Below the pieces are notes generated by a model that worked only from the letters and a program-made list of their open reading frames with translations, did not search any database and was not told the origin of the DNA. This document shows, piece after piece, positions 21,070 to 30,807 of a DNA stretch of 64,000 bases (positions are counted from its first letter, which is position 1; each line of letters opens with the position of its first letter). The position numbers were made by a program, and so were the translations under genes. Source of the DNA: an uncultured Thermosynechococcus sp. (lineage in GTDB: Bacteria > Cyanobacteriota > Cyanobacteriia > Thermosynechococcales > Thermosynechococcaceae); assembly GCF_938074695.1 (NCBI RefSeq), contig NZ_CALJEM010000038.1, positions 1 to 64,000 of the forward strand, given 5' to 3'.

Positions 21070-21840
21070 TTACCCTGAAGGAAAGGTGTCCGAAGAGATC
21101 GTGGCTGCGTGCTGAATCGCCCACTCCACCTGATGAACCATGCCCCGCAACAGCGCCACTTCGGCATCCGTGGGGTAGGCGCGCCCCAGGAGTGCACGCA
21201 CCTTGGCCATGCGACTGGCAGCCGTATGGGGATGCAAAAAACCAATGCGGAGCAACACCCGCTCTAAATGCTCATAAAACCCCTCCAGGCGCTCAAAGGG
21301 GACGGCAGACCCTTGGGGAAAAGTTCCTCCCCTGTCGCAGGCCGTTAACCACAACTCATAGCAGCATACGGCCACAGCTTGCGCCAGATTCAAAGATGGA
21401 TAGGCATTGGCCGTAGGGATTTGCACTAAACCCTGGGTGCACTCTAATTCCGCATTCGTCAGTCCCCGATCCTCACGCCCAAATACCAGTGCCGACTGAG
21501 GCACGGCCAAGAGTTGAGGCGCTGCCTGACGGGGAGGCCAAAGGGGTAACGCTAAATCTGCCACCTCTCGTCCTACTGTGGCAAAAACCCGCTGACAATC
21601 GGCCAGAGCTGTCGTGAGGGAATCCGTAATCTCAGCTTGCTGAAGCACATCCTCTCCATGAACCGCCCAGCGCTGGGCTAACTCTCCCTTGGGATCACAG
21701 CGGGGACGGACAATCCACAACTGCTGTAGTCCCATATTTTTCATCACACGGGCAATGCTGCCGACATTGATTTCCCCTTGGGGTTCAACGAGGACAATGC
21801 GCACCGACGGCAGAGTATCCACGCTTGTCTGCTGAGTCAA
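21070..21840 (-). CDS. trmJ: RNA methyltransferase, TrmH/TrmJ family
   Basis: VRIVLVEPQGEINVGSIARVMKNMGL; LVFGREDRGLTNAEL; NLAQAVAVCCYELW. Confidence 0.88.
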   Translation of the reverse strand: MTQQTSVDTLPSVRIVLVEPQGEINVGSIARVMKNMGLQQLWIVRPRCDPKGELAQRWAVHGEDVLQQAEITDSLTTALADCQRVFATVGREVADLALPLWPPRQAAPQLLAVPQSALVFGREDRGLTNAELECTQGLVQIPTANAYPSLNLAQAVAVCCYELWLTACDRGGTFPQGSAVPFERLEGFYEHLERVLLRIGFLHPHTAASRMAKVRALLGRAYPTDAEVALLRGMVHQVEWAIQHAATISSDTFPSG

Positions 21841-21893
21841 AACAAAAAAATAATTAACCTTTTCTAGATAATTTTAGAAGACTTTCTGGCTTC

Positions 21894-22113
21894 TTCTCAA
21901 GCCTTGAGAATTAGAGCCTTTGCCGCACTTCTAAAATTTTTAACAATGGTTTAGAAAATGCAACATTGGCAGCGCAATCCTTAGCGCGATTATTAAAATT
22001 AAAGCTAATTTTTGAGAAGTAACCCCTACTGCCTTAGCCTAGGAAGTTCAGGGCGGATTTCCTAGGGATAAATTTCCACGATTCTCTTGGAGACTTCGAC
22101 GAATTTAATCGTG
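21894..22113. promoter_or_regulatory. Cluster of four perfect inverted repeats in AT-rich intergenic DNA
   Basis: TTCTCAAG-C-CTTGAGAA (21894-21910); AAAATTA-AAGC-TAATTTT (21995-22012); CCTAGGAA-N13-TTCCTAGG (22038-22066); CACGATT-N23-AATCGTG (22077-22113). Confidence 0.6.
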
Positions 22114-22177
22114 TTCCCTCTTGATGAAAAAGGGTAGGGGGTCTGGTTTGATGGTGTGGTCTTGAAGGAGTTAACCC

Positions 22178-22357
22178 ATGTGGCGTCTTATAAGCTTGCA
22201 TTGGCCTAAGCTAAGTGCTGTCGGTCTGCTGTACTGCGCTTTAGCTGCCGGCGTAGGTTATCTTACGAACCTACAACTGGATGAAATGCACAATCAAGCA
22301 AGACATCAGGCAATACCCCTGCACTCGTACTATAGCCTGAATGATCTCACTCCCTGA
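22178..22357 (+). CDS. 59-aa small membrane protein, not in supplied ORF track
   Basis: AAGGAG-N7-ATG; MWRLISLHWPKLSAVGLLYCALAAGVGYLTNLQLDEMHNQARHQAIPLHSYYSLNDLTP*; one hydrophobic segment. Confidence 0.6.
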   Translation: MWRLISLHWPKLSAVGLLYCALAAGVGYLTNLQLDEMHNQARHQAIPLHSYYSLNDLTP

Positions 22358-22358
22358 G

Positions 22359-23366
22359 TCAAGAGGCCTTGGCTTCGAGGGGAGAATCCTCCGTCAGGCC
22401 AATTTCCCGCTTCAGGAGTTCCACTGACTGGGGATCAATGTAGCTTTCGCAGCAAATGAGACGGGGAATGCGAATCAATTCATGGCGAGCTGCCGCAATG
22501 GCTGCTTTAACCCGTTCCCCACTGGCGCGATCGCTAATGATTGTGTGGGCACGGTGGACAAGAGCATTGAGCTTATAGCTATCGTTGGCTTGGGCTGTGA
22601 CCACGAGGAGTTCATCGCCCCGCAAACTGTGGATCATGACTTCAGCAACACCAAGGGTACCGGAACTCAGGCTGACCAACCCCAAGCAGGAGCCTTTCGG
22701 CAATTGCTGTACCACTTCCAGTTCCCGCTGGTAGTTGTAGATGTCGATGAAAAATACCCGCACGTCCTTATCGCGCGTGATTGCTTCCGTCATGCTGGCA
22801 AAATAGCGCACGGTAACGACGGTTGCAGAGGTATCCCCCTCAAGGACGGTTTCCAAGTCTTCAAGAAAGACCAATTCTACAGGAATCGGCAGCAGTTGTT
22901 GCAGTTCTTGAACAATTAGTTCGCCAGCCCCTTGATCGTGGCGGGGCACGGTTACCAAGATTCTCACCCCGGCTTTCTGGCGGGCGTCGAGTTCAGCGAG
23001 GAATAACTCCCGAATTTGACTGAGGGAATAGCCCATTTCCAGAAGGGTATCCACACTTTCTTGGACAATGCGGTGGACAGGGACAACGGCGGGTCGGCGT
23101 TGGCGGGGACGGGTTTCCTCTTGGCCGAGGGCGCGCACATAGATACCAGACCCCACTTGGGGCACGACTAAACCAGCGGCTTCAAGGCGTTCGTAAACTT
23201 TGCTGATGGTGTTGCGGTGCAGACCGGTTTGCATGGCAAGCTGCCGCGTACTGGGCAAGCGATAGCCGGGGGGAAACTGCCGTGCAGCGATCGCAAAACT
23301 AATTTGATTAAAGAGCTGAGTCGAAGCAGGAATTTCGCTATCCGGTTGGATGTGGAATTGAACCAT
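22359..23366 (-). CDS. GntR family transcriptional regulator
   Basis: N-terminal wHTH: LFNQISFAIAARQFPPGYRLPSTRQLAMQTGLHRNTISKVYERLEAAGLV. Confidence 0.88.
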   Translation of the reverse strand: MVQFHIQPDSEIPASTQLFNQISFAIAARQFPPGYRLPSTRQLAMQTGLHRNTISKVYERLEAAGLVVPQVGSGIYVRALGQEETRPRQRRPAVVPVHRIVQESVDTLLEMGYSLSQIRELFLAELDARQKAGVRILVTVPRHDQGAGELIVQELQQLLPIPVELVFLEDLETVLEGDTSATVVTVRYFASMTEAITRDKDVRVFFIDIYNYQRELEVVQQLPKGSCLGLVSLSSGTLGVAEVMIHSLRGDELLVVTAQANDSYKLNALVHRAHTIISDRASGERVKAAIAAARHELIRIPRLICCESYIDPQSVELLKREIGLTEDSPLEAKAS

Positions 23367-23532
23367 AGCTTTTCTTTTGCCAATCAGAGACTGTCCTTGG
23401 GGGATACGCTCTCCTTGGTGTGGCTATGCCAGATGCAAAACCTACCCCCAATCGCTGCATAAATCGTTACGGTTAGTGAGTAATTTTACCCCACCGGTTC
23501 CCTATTGTCCTGTGCTTGATAATAGGGCGCTG

Positions 23533-24642
23533 TCACAGGGTCACCACCAAGTTGTCGCGATGGACAATTGTATCGGCACCCGCATAGCCAAGGATGTTGG
23601 CTAATTCTGTGGACTGTTGCCCCTGCACGCGGCGAATCTCTTCACTGCTGTAGTTGACGAGGCCACGGGCAATTTCGGTTCCTGTGGGATCACAGAGCTT
23701 GACGGCATCTTGGGCTTGAAACTCCCCTTCAACCCGGGTAATGCCGGCGGCCAAAAGAGATTTACCGCCAATGGTAATGGCTTTTACAGCGCCGTCATCC
23801 AACCACAACTCGCCTTTGGGAATGAGGGCACGGGCAATCCAGCGTTTGCGGGCATTGAGGGTTTTGGGACGGGGTTCAAAGTGGGTGCCTATGGGTTCAC
23901 CCGCAAGGATTTTGAGAAGGTTAGTGGGCGATCGCCCATCGGTAATGACAGTGCGCACCCCGGCTTCTGTGGCAATCTCCGCGGCTCGAATTTTTGTCGT
24001 CATGCCCCCGGTGCCCCAAGGGGAGCCGGCAGCCCCAATTTGAATCGTTTGCGCTAACTCTGCCAAGGAGACCACCCGCTCAATGGGAACGGCTGTCTTA
24101 TCAATGCGCGGATCTGCTGAGTACAGGCGATCGACATCTGTAAGCAAAAAGAGCCAGTCAGCCTCCACAAGGCTAGCCACAAGGGCTGAGAGGGTATCGT
24201 TGTCGCCAAACTTGAGTTCATCCACCGCCACGGTATCGTTTTCATTGACGATGGGGATCACCCCTAGCTCAAAAAGCGCTTGAAAGGTGTTGTAGATATT
24301 CAAGTAACTTTGGCGATCCACAAAGTTTTGCCGTGTGACGAGGATCTGGGCAATGGGCTGGTGGAGCACTGAAAAGAGGTCGTCATACATGCGCATCAAG
24401 TGTCCTTGACCTACGGCTGCTACCGCCTGCTTTTGGGCTAATTGTTGGGGACGCTCGCTCAGGCCCAAGCGCACGGCACCCACACCTACGGCCCCGGAGG
24501 AGACGAGCACCACGCGATCGCCCCGCCGTTGACAATGACACAAGACCTCCACTAATTGGGCAATGGTAGCCAAGGCCAGATTCCCTTCTTTGCCCCCCGT
24601 TAAGCTCGATGTGCCAATTTTGACGACCAGTGTTTGTGCCAT
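23533..24642 (-). CDS. proB: Glutamate 5-kinase (with PUA domain)
   Basis: [58 protein letters not shown]. Confidence 0.95.
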   Translation of the reverse strand: MAQTLVVKIGTSSLTGGKEGNLALATIAQLVEVLCHCQRRGDRVVLVSSGAVGVGAVRLGLSERPQQLAQKQAVAAVGQGHLMRMYDDLFSVLHQPIAQILVTRQNFVDRQSYLNIYNTFQALFELGVIPIVNENDTVAVDELKFGDNDTLSALVASLVEADWLFLLTDVDRLYSADPRIDKTAVPIERVVSLAELAQTIQIGAAGSPWGTGGMTTKIRAAEIATEAGVRTVITDGRSPTNLLKILAGEPIGTHFEPRPKTLNARKRWIARALIPKGELWLDDGAVKAITIGGKSLLAAGITRVEGEFQAQDAVKLCDPTGTEIARGLVNYSSEEIRRVQGQQSTELANILGYAGADTIVHRDNLVVTL

Positions 24643-24721
24643 GGGGAGTGGGAACGCAGGTTGTCTTGTGGGTATAGGATGAGGAGCAACGTGCTCATTG
24701 TATCGCAGTGGGAGACGGCGG

Positions 24722-25525
24722 ATGAACTCAGGGTTTTGGTTCCAGGTGCTGGAAACCTGTCAACAGATTCAACAGGTGGTTGCCCCCCAGTTGCTGGCGT
24801 GGGCAGGGCAGTCCCCCAGCGATCGCAAAGCCGATGGCAGCCTTGTTACCCGCGCCGACCTTTGGGCCGATCGGAAAATCACTGAGATACTGCAAGAGCG
24901 CTTTCCCCACCACGGCTGTCTGAGTGAAGAGGGCAACCATACCTATGGCGGTGAACAGTGGTGTTGGATCATTGATCCGATTGATGGCACGACCAACTAT
25001 AGTCATGGTCTGCCCATTTGGTGTATTGCCCTGAGTTTGCTCTACCAAGGCACACCCGTATTTAGCTATGTGCACGTTCCCGGCCTTCGGCAAACATTTC
25101 ATGGCTTCCATCAAGCCCCGGATCATGCCAATGGTGCCTATTTGAATGAAAAGCCCATTCACGTCAAGGTCAGTGAGCCAAATTCCCAGACGTTTTTTAG
25201 TCTCTGTGCCCGCAGTACCGATGTGCTCAAGCGTCCCTTCCCCTGCAAAATTCGCATGCTGGGTTCTGCCAGTTATAATTTGCTGACCGTTGCCGCTGGT
25301 TATACCCTCGGTGCTGTAGAGCGCACACCTCGCCTTTGGGATGTCGCCCCCGCTTGGCCGATTGTCCATGCCGCTGGTGCCCACTGGCAATGGTTAGATG
25401 CGCCGCAATCTGGGCAAAGACTGTTTCCCCTTCAACCGGGTCATGAAGCCGGGAGTCGCAGTTTCCATACCCTAGTGAGTGCCAGTGCCAGCTTGGGGCA
25501 ATTTTTTGCCGCGTACATTCTCTAA
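24722..25525 (+). CDS. Inositol monophosphatase family protein
   Basis: [47 protein letters not shown]. Confidence 0.92.
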   Translation: MNSGFWFQVLETCQQIQQVVAPQLLAWAGQSPSDRKADGSLVTRADLWADRKITEILQERFPHHGCLSEEGNHTYGGEQWCWIIDPIDGTTNYSHGLPIWCIALSLLYQGTPVFSYVHVPGLRQTFHGFHQAPDHANGAYLNEKPIHVKVSEPNSQTFFSLCARSTDVLKRPFPCKIRMLGSASYNLLTVAAGYTLGAVERTPRLWDVAPAWPIVHAAGAHWQWLDAPQSGQRLFPLQPGHEAGSRSFHTLVSASASLGQFFAAYIL

Positions 25526-25560
25526 AATGCAGCTTGAGGAGACCAGCTCATAAAAACTCA

Positions 25561-26008
25561 TGCAAAGCAATCTTTATGAAAGCGATTTTTACGCCTGGAC
25601 TCTAGAGCAGGTAAAGTTGCTGAAGGCAAGAGACTTTACCCACCTTGATATTGCCCACCTCGTGGAGGAAATTGAAGCCTTGGGCAGGCAGGAGCGTCGG
25701 GAGCTAGAGAATGCCTAGGAGTCTTGATTGGGCATCTCCTGAAGTGGGACTATCAGCCGCAAAAACGGAGTAAAAGCTGGCGAGTCATGATTTAGATTCA
25801 GCGACGGGAGATTAAGGATTTATTGGAAGAGAATCCTAGCCTTCAGTCTTATCTCACGCAGGCGATCGCCAAGGCCTATTTGGCAGGACTAGATTTAGTG
25901 TGCTTGGAAACACCTCTAGACTATCAGGACTTACCTGAAACCTGTCCCTACAGTCCAGAACAATTGCTGGATTCAGACTTTCCCGGAGACTTGCATTCCA
26001 CGAAATAG
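25561..26008 (+). pseudogene. DUF29 family protein, disrupted
   Basis: MQSNLYESDFYAWTLEQVKLLKARDFTHLDIAHLVEEIEALGRQERRELEN then frame shift into LGVLIGHLLKWDYQPQKRSKSWRVMI*IQRREIKDLLEENPSLQSYLTQAIAKAYLAGLDLVCLETPLDYQDLPETCPYSPEQLLDSDFPGDLHSTK; one frameshift plus one in-frame TAG. Confidence 0.88.
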
Positions 26009-26021
26009 GTCAGCATCAAAG

Positions 26022-26305
26022 TTGACATCCTCCCCGGCTTGTTAGCTTGCGCCCGCGTAGCAATAGGCCAAAGATTCCTAGGGCGCTCAAGCCGATGATC
26101 TTAAGTCGCTAGGGACTCCGTCCCGCTGGCGCGAACGGTGGGTTCTTACACCGAGTGCGGATCCGCTGCTCGTATCTCCCCAGGCGTCATTTCCGGCATG
26201 CCCTACCGTAGGTCGGCGTGGTTGCGGCCGACAGCAAGATGATAGAACGGCTCCCCCCTTGACGCTATCCTTCCCTGCCCTGCTAGCTTGCTCCTGCGCA
26301 GCGGT
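26022..26305 (-). mobile_element. Degenerate IS200/IS605 (TnpB-type) end remnant with two related end-like repeats
   Basis: TTGACATCCTCCCCGGC...TAGCTTGCGCCCGCGTAGC (26022) and TTGACGCTATCCTTCCCTGC...TAGCTTGCTCCTGCGCAGC (26259); first matches the typical GGGGAGGATGTCAA end of TnpB-associated elements. Confidence 0.45.
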
Positions 26306-26374
26306 ACGGCGGGGCTTGCTGCGCACCGGGTCAAGTGTGAGGCTATACTGGCAGTGACGACGTGGAGTCGCAGG

Positions 26375-26560
26375 ATGGATACAGCAGAGATTAAAGCCTT
26401 GGTGGAAAAAGCCCTAGAAGATAAAATTCTTACCCTTGAGGAGCATGGCCAGATTATTGATGCGGTGCTCTCCGATGGCCAAATTTCCGAAGAAGAGAAA
26501 AAAATTTTACAGGAACTCCTCGAACGGGTCGCCTCTGGGGAAATTGATTCCCAGTACTAG
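26375..26560 (+). CDS. Small acidic helical protein (61 aa), conserved-looking
   Basis: MDTAEIKALVEKALEDKILTLEEHGQIIDAVLSDGQISEEEKKILQELLERVASGEIDSQY. Confidence 0.7.
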   Translation: MDTAEIKALVEKALEDKILTLEEHGQIIDAVLSDGQISEEEKKILQELLERVASGEIDSQY

Positions 26561-27141
26561 GATGTTTGAATCTGCACTCGCCCTTGGCGTAGGACGTGCC
26601 ATTCCCCCGCTTGCCACTGCACCACGGTTGAGGGTTCTGGAGGCGTAGGGGGTAACTGCCAAGGGTAGAGCGTCAGCACTTGGGGAAACTCGCGAGCGAT
26701 CGCCCCCAATTCAATAAGTGGGGGTTGACCTGAGCGGTTAACGCTGGTAGTGGCCAAGGGGCCTGTTTGCTCCAAGAGGGCTTGAGCAGGCGGCCAATCG
26801 GGAACCCGTAAGCCAATCGTGCCTGTACCTAGGGGGTTCAATCCGCGGGGGAGTTCAGCGGCAGGCAATACCAAGGTTACAGCACCTGGCCAATAACGCG
26901 CCGCCATTGCAGACCACTGTTCCCATTCAGCGGCAGTGCCACGTACAAACGGCCAGAGTTGCTCAGGGTTGGCGCCCATGAGGATCAAGGGTTTATCTGG
27001 TTGGCGCTCCTTGGCGATATAGATTAATTCCCCGCGATCGCAACGACTGGCCAAAGCGGGCACCGTATCGGTGGGAAAACTAATTAACCAATTGCCTGTG
27101 CGCACTGCGGCCACTAAAGCAGCTAGACTTACCTGTGCCAT
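26557..27141 (-). CDS. tsaC: L-threonylcarbamoyladenylate synthase (Sua5/YciO/YrdC)
   Basis: FPTDTVPALASRC; KERQPDKPLILM; GAVTLVLPA; TSVNRSGQPP. Confidence 0.87.
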   Translation of the reverse strand: MAQVSLAALVAAVRTGNWLISFPTDTVPALASRCDRGELIYIAKERQPDKPLILMGANPEQLWPFVRGTAAEWEQWSAMAARYWPGAVTLVLPAAELPRGLNPLGTGTIGLRVPDWPPAQALLEQTGPLATTSVNRSGQPPLIELGAIAREFPQVLTLYPWQLPPTPPEPSTVVQWQAGEWHVLRQGRVQIQTS

Positions 27142-27150
27142 GCCTCCTTC

Positions 27151-28878
27151 CTACCAACCAATGGCAACCCCTTCTCCCCGCGGATCGGCTGCCCCTTCCA
27201 ATTGTCCCTGATCTAAAACACGAATTAAGCTGGCATTGCCCCACGGGCGGGTTTGTTCGACCCGATAGCCCCACTGCTGCCATGTTTTGAGCCAAGGACG
27301 GGGGATGGTTGGCTCGACAAAGAGGGTATCCGGTGCCCATTGGTGATGAATGCGGGGATGACTGACAGCAGTAGCGGCATCCTGGCCTAAATCAACCACG
27401 TTCAGAAACAGTTGCAGCACCGTGGTGATGATTCGACTGCCCCCCGCTGAGCCTAGAACCATATGGAGGCGATTATCCCGTAGCACAATTGTCGGACTCA
27501 TGCTGGAGAGGGGACGCTTGCCGGGGGCAATACCATTGGCAAGGGAGCTATTGTTCGCTTGAATACCGACAACCCCAAAGAGGTTGGGTTGATTGGGGGC
27601 AATGGCAAAATCGTCCATTTCGTTGTTGAGGAGAATGCCTGTTTGGGGCACAACCACACCTGCACCAAAAGGACCATTAATTGTAAACGTCAGGCTAACC
27701 GCATTCCCTTGGGCATCCACCACATTCAGGTGACTGGTATTATCCGACTCTGCAAGTTGGATCGGGGTTGCGGGAGCAACGGCTTCTTGAGCACGGGCAC
27801 GCCGAGGGAGAATTTCTGTCACCCGCTGTTGGGCATAGCGACGACTGGTGAGGGTCGTTACGGGAACAGGCACAAAGTCACTATCCCCAAGATAACGGGC
27901 GCGATCAGCATAGGCAATTTGCATCACAGCGGCAAGGTAGTGACCGCGATCGTAGGGGGTGGAAGTAGGGGGAAGGAGTTGCCAGAGGTTGAGCATTTGC
28001 ACAAGAGCAACACCCCCAGAAGAGGGGGGTGGCATCGAACAAACTTGAAATACACGGTAGGTGCCACAGATTGGCGATCGCCAAAGGGGAGTATAAGTTC
28101 GCAAATCCTCTTGTCTGATTTTGCCCCCTTGCTTTGCCATAAAGTCCGCGATCGCGCCAGCAATCCAACCCTCATAAAAGCTTTTTGGGTCGCGGGCGAT
28201 CGCCCCCAAAGTTTTTGCCAACTCTGGCTGCCGAATGAGGGTGCCCAAGGGGGGAACTTGACCATACCTGAGGAAAATGCGCGCAGCGGTGGCATCTTGC
28301 TGAAGAACAGATTGGCGCATCGTCGCCCACTGCCGATAGCGGGAGGTAACGGCAAATCCCTGTTGGGCGGCCTGAATGGCAGGCGCCACCACCTGAGACC
28401 AAGGCAGTTGACCATAGTGTTGGTGCAAAGTGGCTAAGCCGGCAACGGTGCCGGGGGTGCCTGCGGCCAAGACGCCATCTAAACTGGCACGGGGAACTAC
28501 CTCTCCTTTCTCATTCAGATACATGGTTGGTGTTGCTTGCAGGGGGGCCCGTTCCCGAAAATCAAGGGCATGGATGGTTTGAGAGGGAGCGTGATACACA
28601 AGGGCAAAGCCACCCCCGCCAATCCCAGCAGCATAGGGTTCAACCACTGAGATCATAAATGCCGTTGCCACGGCGGCATCCACAGCATTGCCCCCTTTTT
28701 TGAGAATCTCTATCCCTACTCTTGCTGCTGCGGGTTGTGCCGCTGTAACCATTCCCCGTTGGCTAATGGTTTGGGCTGGGGTGGGTGGGGCGGGAAAAAA
28801 GGTTACCGCTAGGACAATGCCTAGGAGGGGCGATCGCCCCCACTGCCCAAGCTTCCCTAGACTAAACCCTTGTCCCAT
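27151..28878 (-). CDS. ggt: Gamma-glutamyltransferase
   Basis: GGNAVDAAVATAFMISVVEPYAAGIGGGGFALVY; catalytic Thr region SDNTSHLNVVDAQGNAVSLTFTIN; PLSSMSPTIVL. Confidence 0.95.
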   Translation of the reverse strand: MGQGFSLGKLGQWGRSPLLGIVLAVTFFPAPPTPAQTISQRGMVTAAQPAAARVGIEILKKGGNAVDAAVATAFMISVVEPYAAGIGGGGFALVYHAPSQTIHALDFRERAPLQATPTMYLNEKGEVVPRASLDGVLAAGTPGTVAGLATLHQHYGQLPWSQVVAPAIQAAQQGFAVTSRYRQWATMRQSVLQQDATAARIFLRYGQVPPLGTLIRQPELAKTLGAIARDPKSFYEGWIAGAIADFMAKQGGKIRQEDLRTYTPLWRSPICGTYRVFQVCSMPPPSSGGVALVQMLNLWQLLPPTSTPYDRGHYLAAVMQIAYADRARYLGDSDFVPVPVTTLTSRRYAQQRVTEILPRRARAQEAVAPATPIQLAESDNTSHLNVVDAQGNAVSLTFTINGPFGAGVVVPQTGILLNNEMDDFAIAPNQPNLFGVVGIQANNSSLANGIAPGKRPLSSMSPTIVLRDNRLHMVLGSAGGSRIITTVLQLFLNVVDLGQDAATAVSHPRIHHQWAPDTLFVEPTIPRPWLKTWQQWGYRVEQTRPWGNASLIRVLDQGQLEGAADPRGEGVAIGW

Positions 28879-28977
28879 AATTGATTTGGCTCAAAACTGC
28901 TGCGGAACGCCAGCCTGTAAAATACACGAAAAGAGGATTATTGCAAAATCTATCAACCGCCAAGATTCATTTTTGTC

Positions 28978-30807
28978 ATGCCAAATTCACTTTTAGAAAC
29001 CAGTTGGTGGGTGCCCTGTTATGGTTTGGTGGGTGCAGCCCTAACACTGCCCTGGGCCACCGGTTATGTGCGGCGCACCGGCCCTCGACCTGCTGCCTAC
29101 TTTAACCTGCTCATGACCTTCGCTGCCTTTGTCCATGGCTTTTTTCTGTTGCAACAAACTCGCAGTGGCGCCACCACAACAATTGTTTGGCATTGGCTGC
29201 AAGCGCCCGGTCTAGACCTCTCCTTTTCGATTCTGGTCAATAGTGTCACCACCGCGGCAATGGAACTGGTGACGGGTCTGAGTATCTTGGCACAAATTTT
29301 TGCCCTTGGCTACCTGGAAAAGGACTGGGGCATGGCGCGGTTCTTTGCCCTCATGGGCTTTTTTGAAGCAGCCCTCAGTGGCATTGCCATCAGTAACTCC
29401 CTTCTACTTAGCTATGGCCTATTGGAGATGCTGACCCTCTCGACGTATTTGCTCGTTGGCTTTTGGTATGCTCAGCCGCTCGTGGTCAAAGCTGCACGGG
29501 ATGCCTTTCTCACGAAACGGGTAGGGGATATTCTCCTGCTGATGGGGGTCGTTGCTGTGGGGAGCCTTGCGGGCAGCTATGATTTTCCCGATCTCTATGA
29601 ATGGGCAGAACAGGTTAACTTACCGCAGGGTTGGGGCTTTTTACTGGGCTTGGCTCTCATTGCCGGTCCTACGGGGAAATGCGCCCAAGTGCCTTTACAC
29701 CTCTGGCTGGATGAAGCAATGGAAGCCCCTAACCCTGCCTCAATCATGCGGAATTCGGTGGTGGTGGCTGCGGGTGCCTATATCCTGATTAAGCTACAGC
29801 CGATTCTTGTAGCTTGCCCAGGGGCAAATGCACTGTTGATTCTCATCGGTGCGGTGACGGCCATTAGTGAGTCGCTTGTCTCCATTGCTCAAATTGACAT
29901 TAAACGCGCACTGTCTCACTCGACAAGTGCGTATCTGGGACTGGTCTTCATCGGTGTCGGCACGAACTGGACAGACTTTGCCCTGTTTGTATTGCTGACC
30001 CACGCGATCGCCAAGGCATTGCTCTTTATGAGTATTGGCAGCGTGATTATGACCACTAACTGTCAGGATTTAACGGAATTGGGCGGCCTAGGGGGACGGA
30101 TGCCGGCCACCAGTTCGGCTTTTGTTGTTGGCGGTTTGTCCCTCATTGGCTGTCTGCCCCTTGGGGGTTTTTGGGCTTTCTATCGGGGTATAGACTACTA
30201 TTGGCCCGACCTCCCTTGGCTAGTGGGCTTGATTTTGCTGGTGAATCTGTTGACGGCGGTAAACCTCACCCGTGTCTTTCGCTTAGTCTTTTTAGGTCCT
30301 ACGCAACCCAAAACCCGCCGTGCCCCTGAAGTGCCTTGGCCTTTAGCTGTGCCGATGGTAACGTTGAGTGTTTTGAATTTGCTGGTGCCCTTTATCTTGC
30401 AGCGAGTGCAGTTGTTGCCGGAGACAATTGACTGGAGAATTGTGGCTCTCTTGGTGGTGTCCGGCGGAGCGGGGATTCTTTTGGGCGGCTTTGTGACCCT
30501 CAAGCGCAGTTGGACGCGCTCCATTAAGGTGCCCTTACGCTTTGTGCAGGATCTGCTGGCCTACGACTTTTACATTGAGGAACTCTACCGTTATACCGTG
30601 GTTTGGGCAGTGCGATCCCTCTCGCAGTTGAGCGCCTGGGTGGATCGCCAGATTGTGGATCGAATTGTGAATACCACGGGTGTGGCCTCCCTTGTCGGAG
30701 GGGAGTTGCTGAAGTACAGTGCCAGTGGTCAATCCCAAGCCTATTTACTGCTGGTATTTATTGGTGTGGCGATTCTTGGGGGGGCGATCGCATGGCTACT
30801 CCTGTAA
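28978..30807 (+). CDS. ndhF: NAD(P)H-quinone oxidoreductase subunit 5, CO2-uptake type (NdhF3/F4 class)
   Basis: NuoL/NdhF sequence: YLLVGFWYAQPLVVKAARDAFLTKRVGDILLLMG; ALIAGPTGKCAQVPLHLWLDEAMEAPNPASI; upstream of ndhD and cup. Confidence 0.93.
   Translation: MPNSLLETSWWVPCYGLVGAALTLPWATGYVRRTGPRPAAYFNLLMTFAAFVHGFFLLQQTRSGATTTIVWHWLQAPGLDLSFSILVNSVTTAAMELVTGLSILAQIFALGYLEKDWGMARFFALMGFFEAALSGIAISNSLLLSYGLLEMLTLSTYLLVGFWYAQPLVVKAARDAFLTKRVGDILLLMGVVAVGSLAGSYDFPDLYEWAEQVNLPQGWGFLLGLALIAGPTGKCAQVPLHLWLDEAMEAPNPASIMRNSVVVAAGAYILIKLQPILVACPGANALLILIGAVTAISESLVSIAQIDIKRALSHSTSAYLGLVFIGVGTNWTDFALFVLLTHAIAKALLFMSIGSVIMTTNCQDLTELGGLGGRMPATSSAFVVGGLSLIGCLPLGGFWAFYRGIDYYWPDLPWLVGLILLVNLLTAVNLTRVFRLVFLGPTQPKTRRAPEVPWPLAVPMVTLSVLNLLVPFILQRVQLLPETIDWRIVALLVVSGGAGILLGGFVTLKRSWTRSIKVPLRFVQDLLAYDFYIEELYRYTVVWAVRSLSQLSAWVDRQIVDRIVNTTGVASLVGGELLKYSASGQSQAYLLLVFIGVAILGGAIAWLLL

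Noticed and set aside
24728-25390. 220-aa minus-strand ORF opposite the inositol monophosphatase gene
   Set aside because: Shadow ORF; the plus strand has all IMPase motifs.
26087-26326. 79-aa minus-strand ORF in the IS-like region
   Set aside because: Composition looks like translated structured or GC-rich DNA; no transposase motifs.
27559-28437. 292-aa plus-strand ORF antisense to ggt
   Set aside because: Long, but low-complexity mirror frame of a clear gamma-glutamyltransferase; no family signature.
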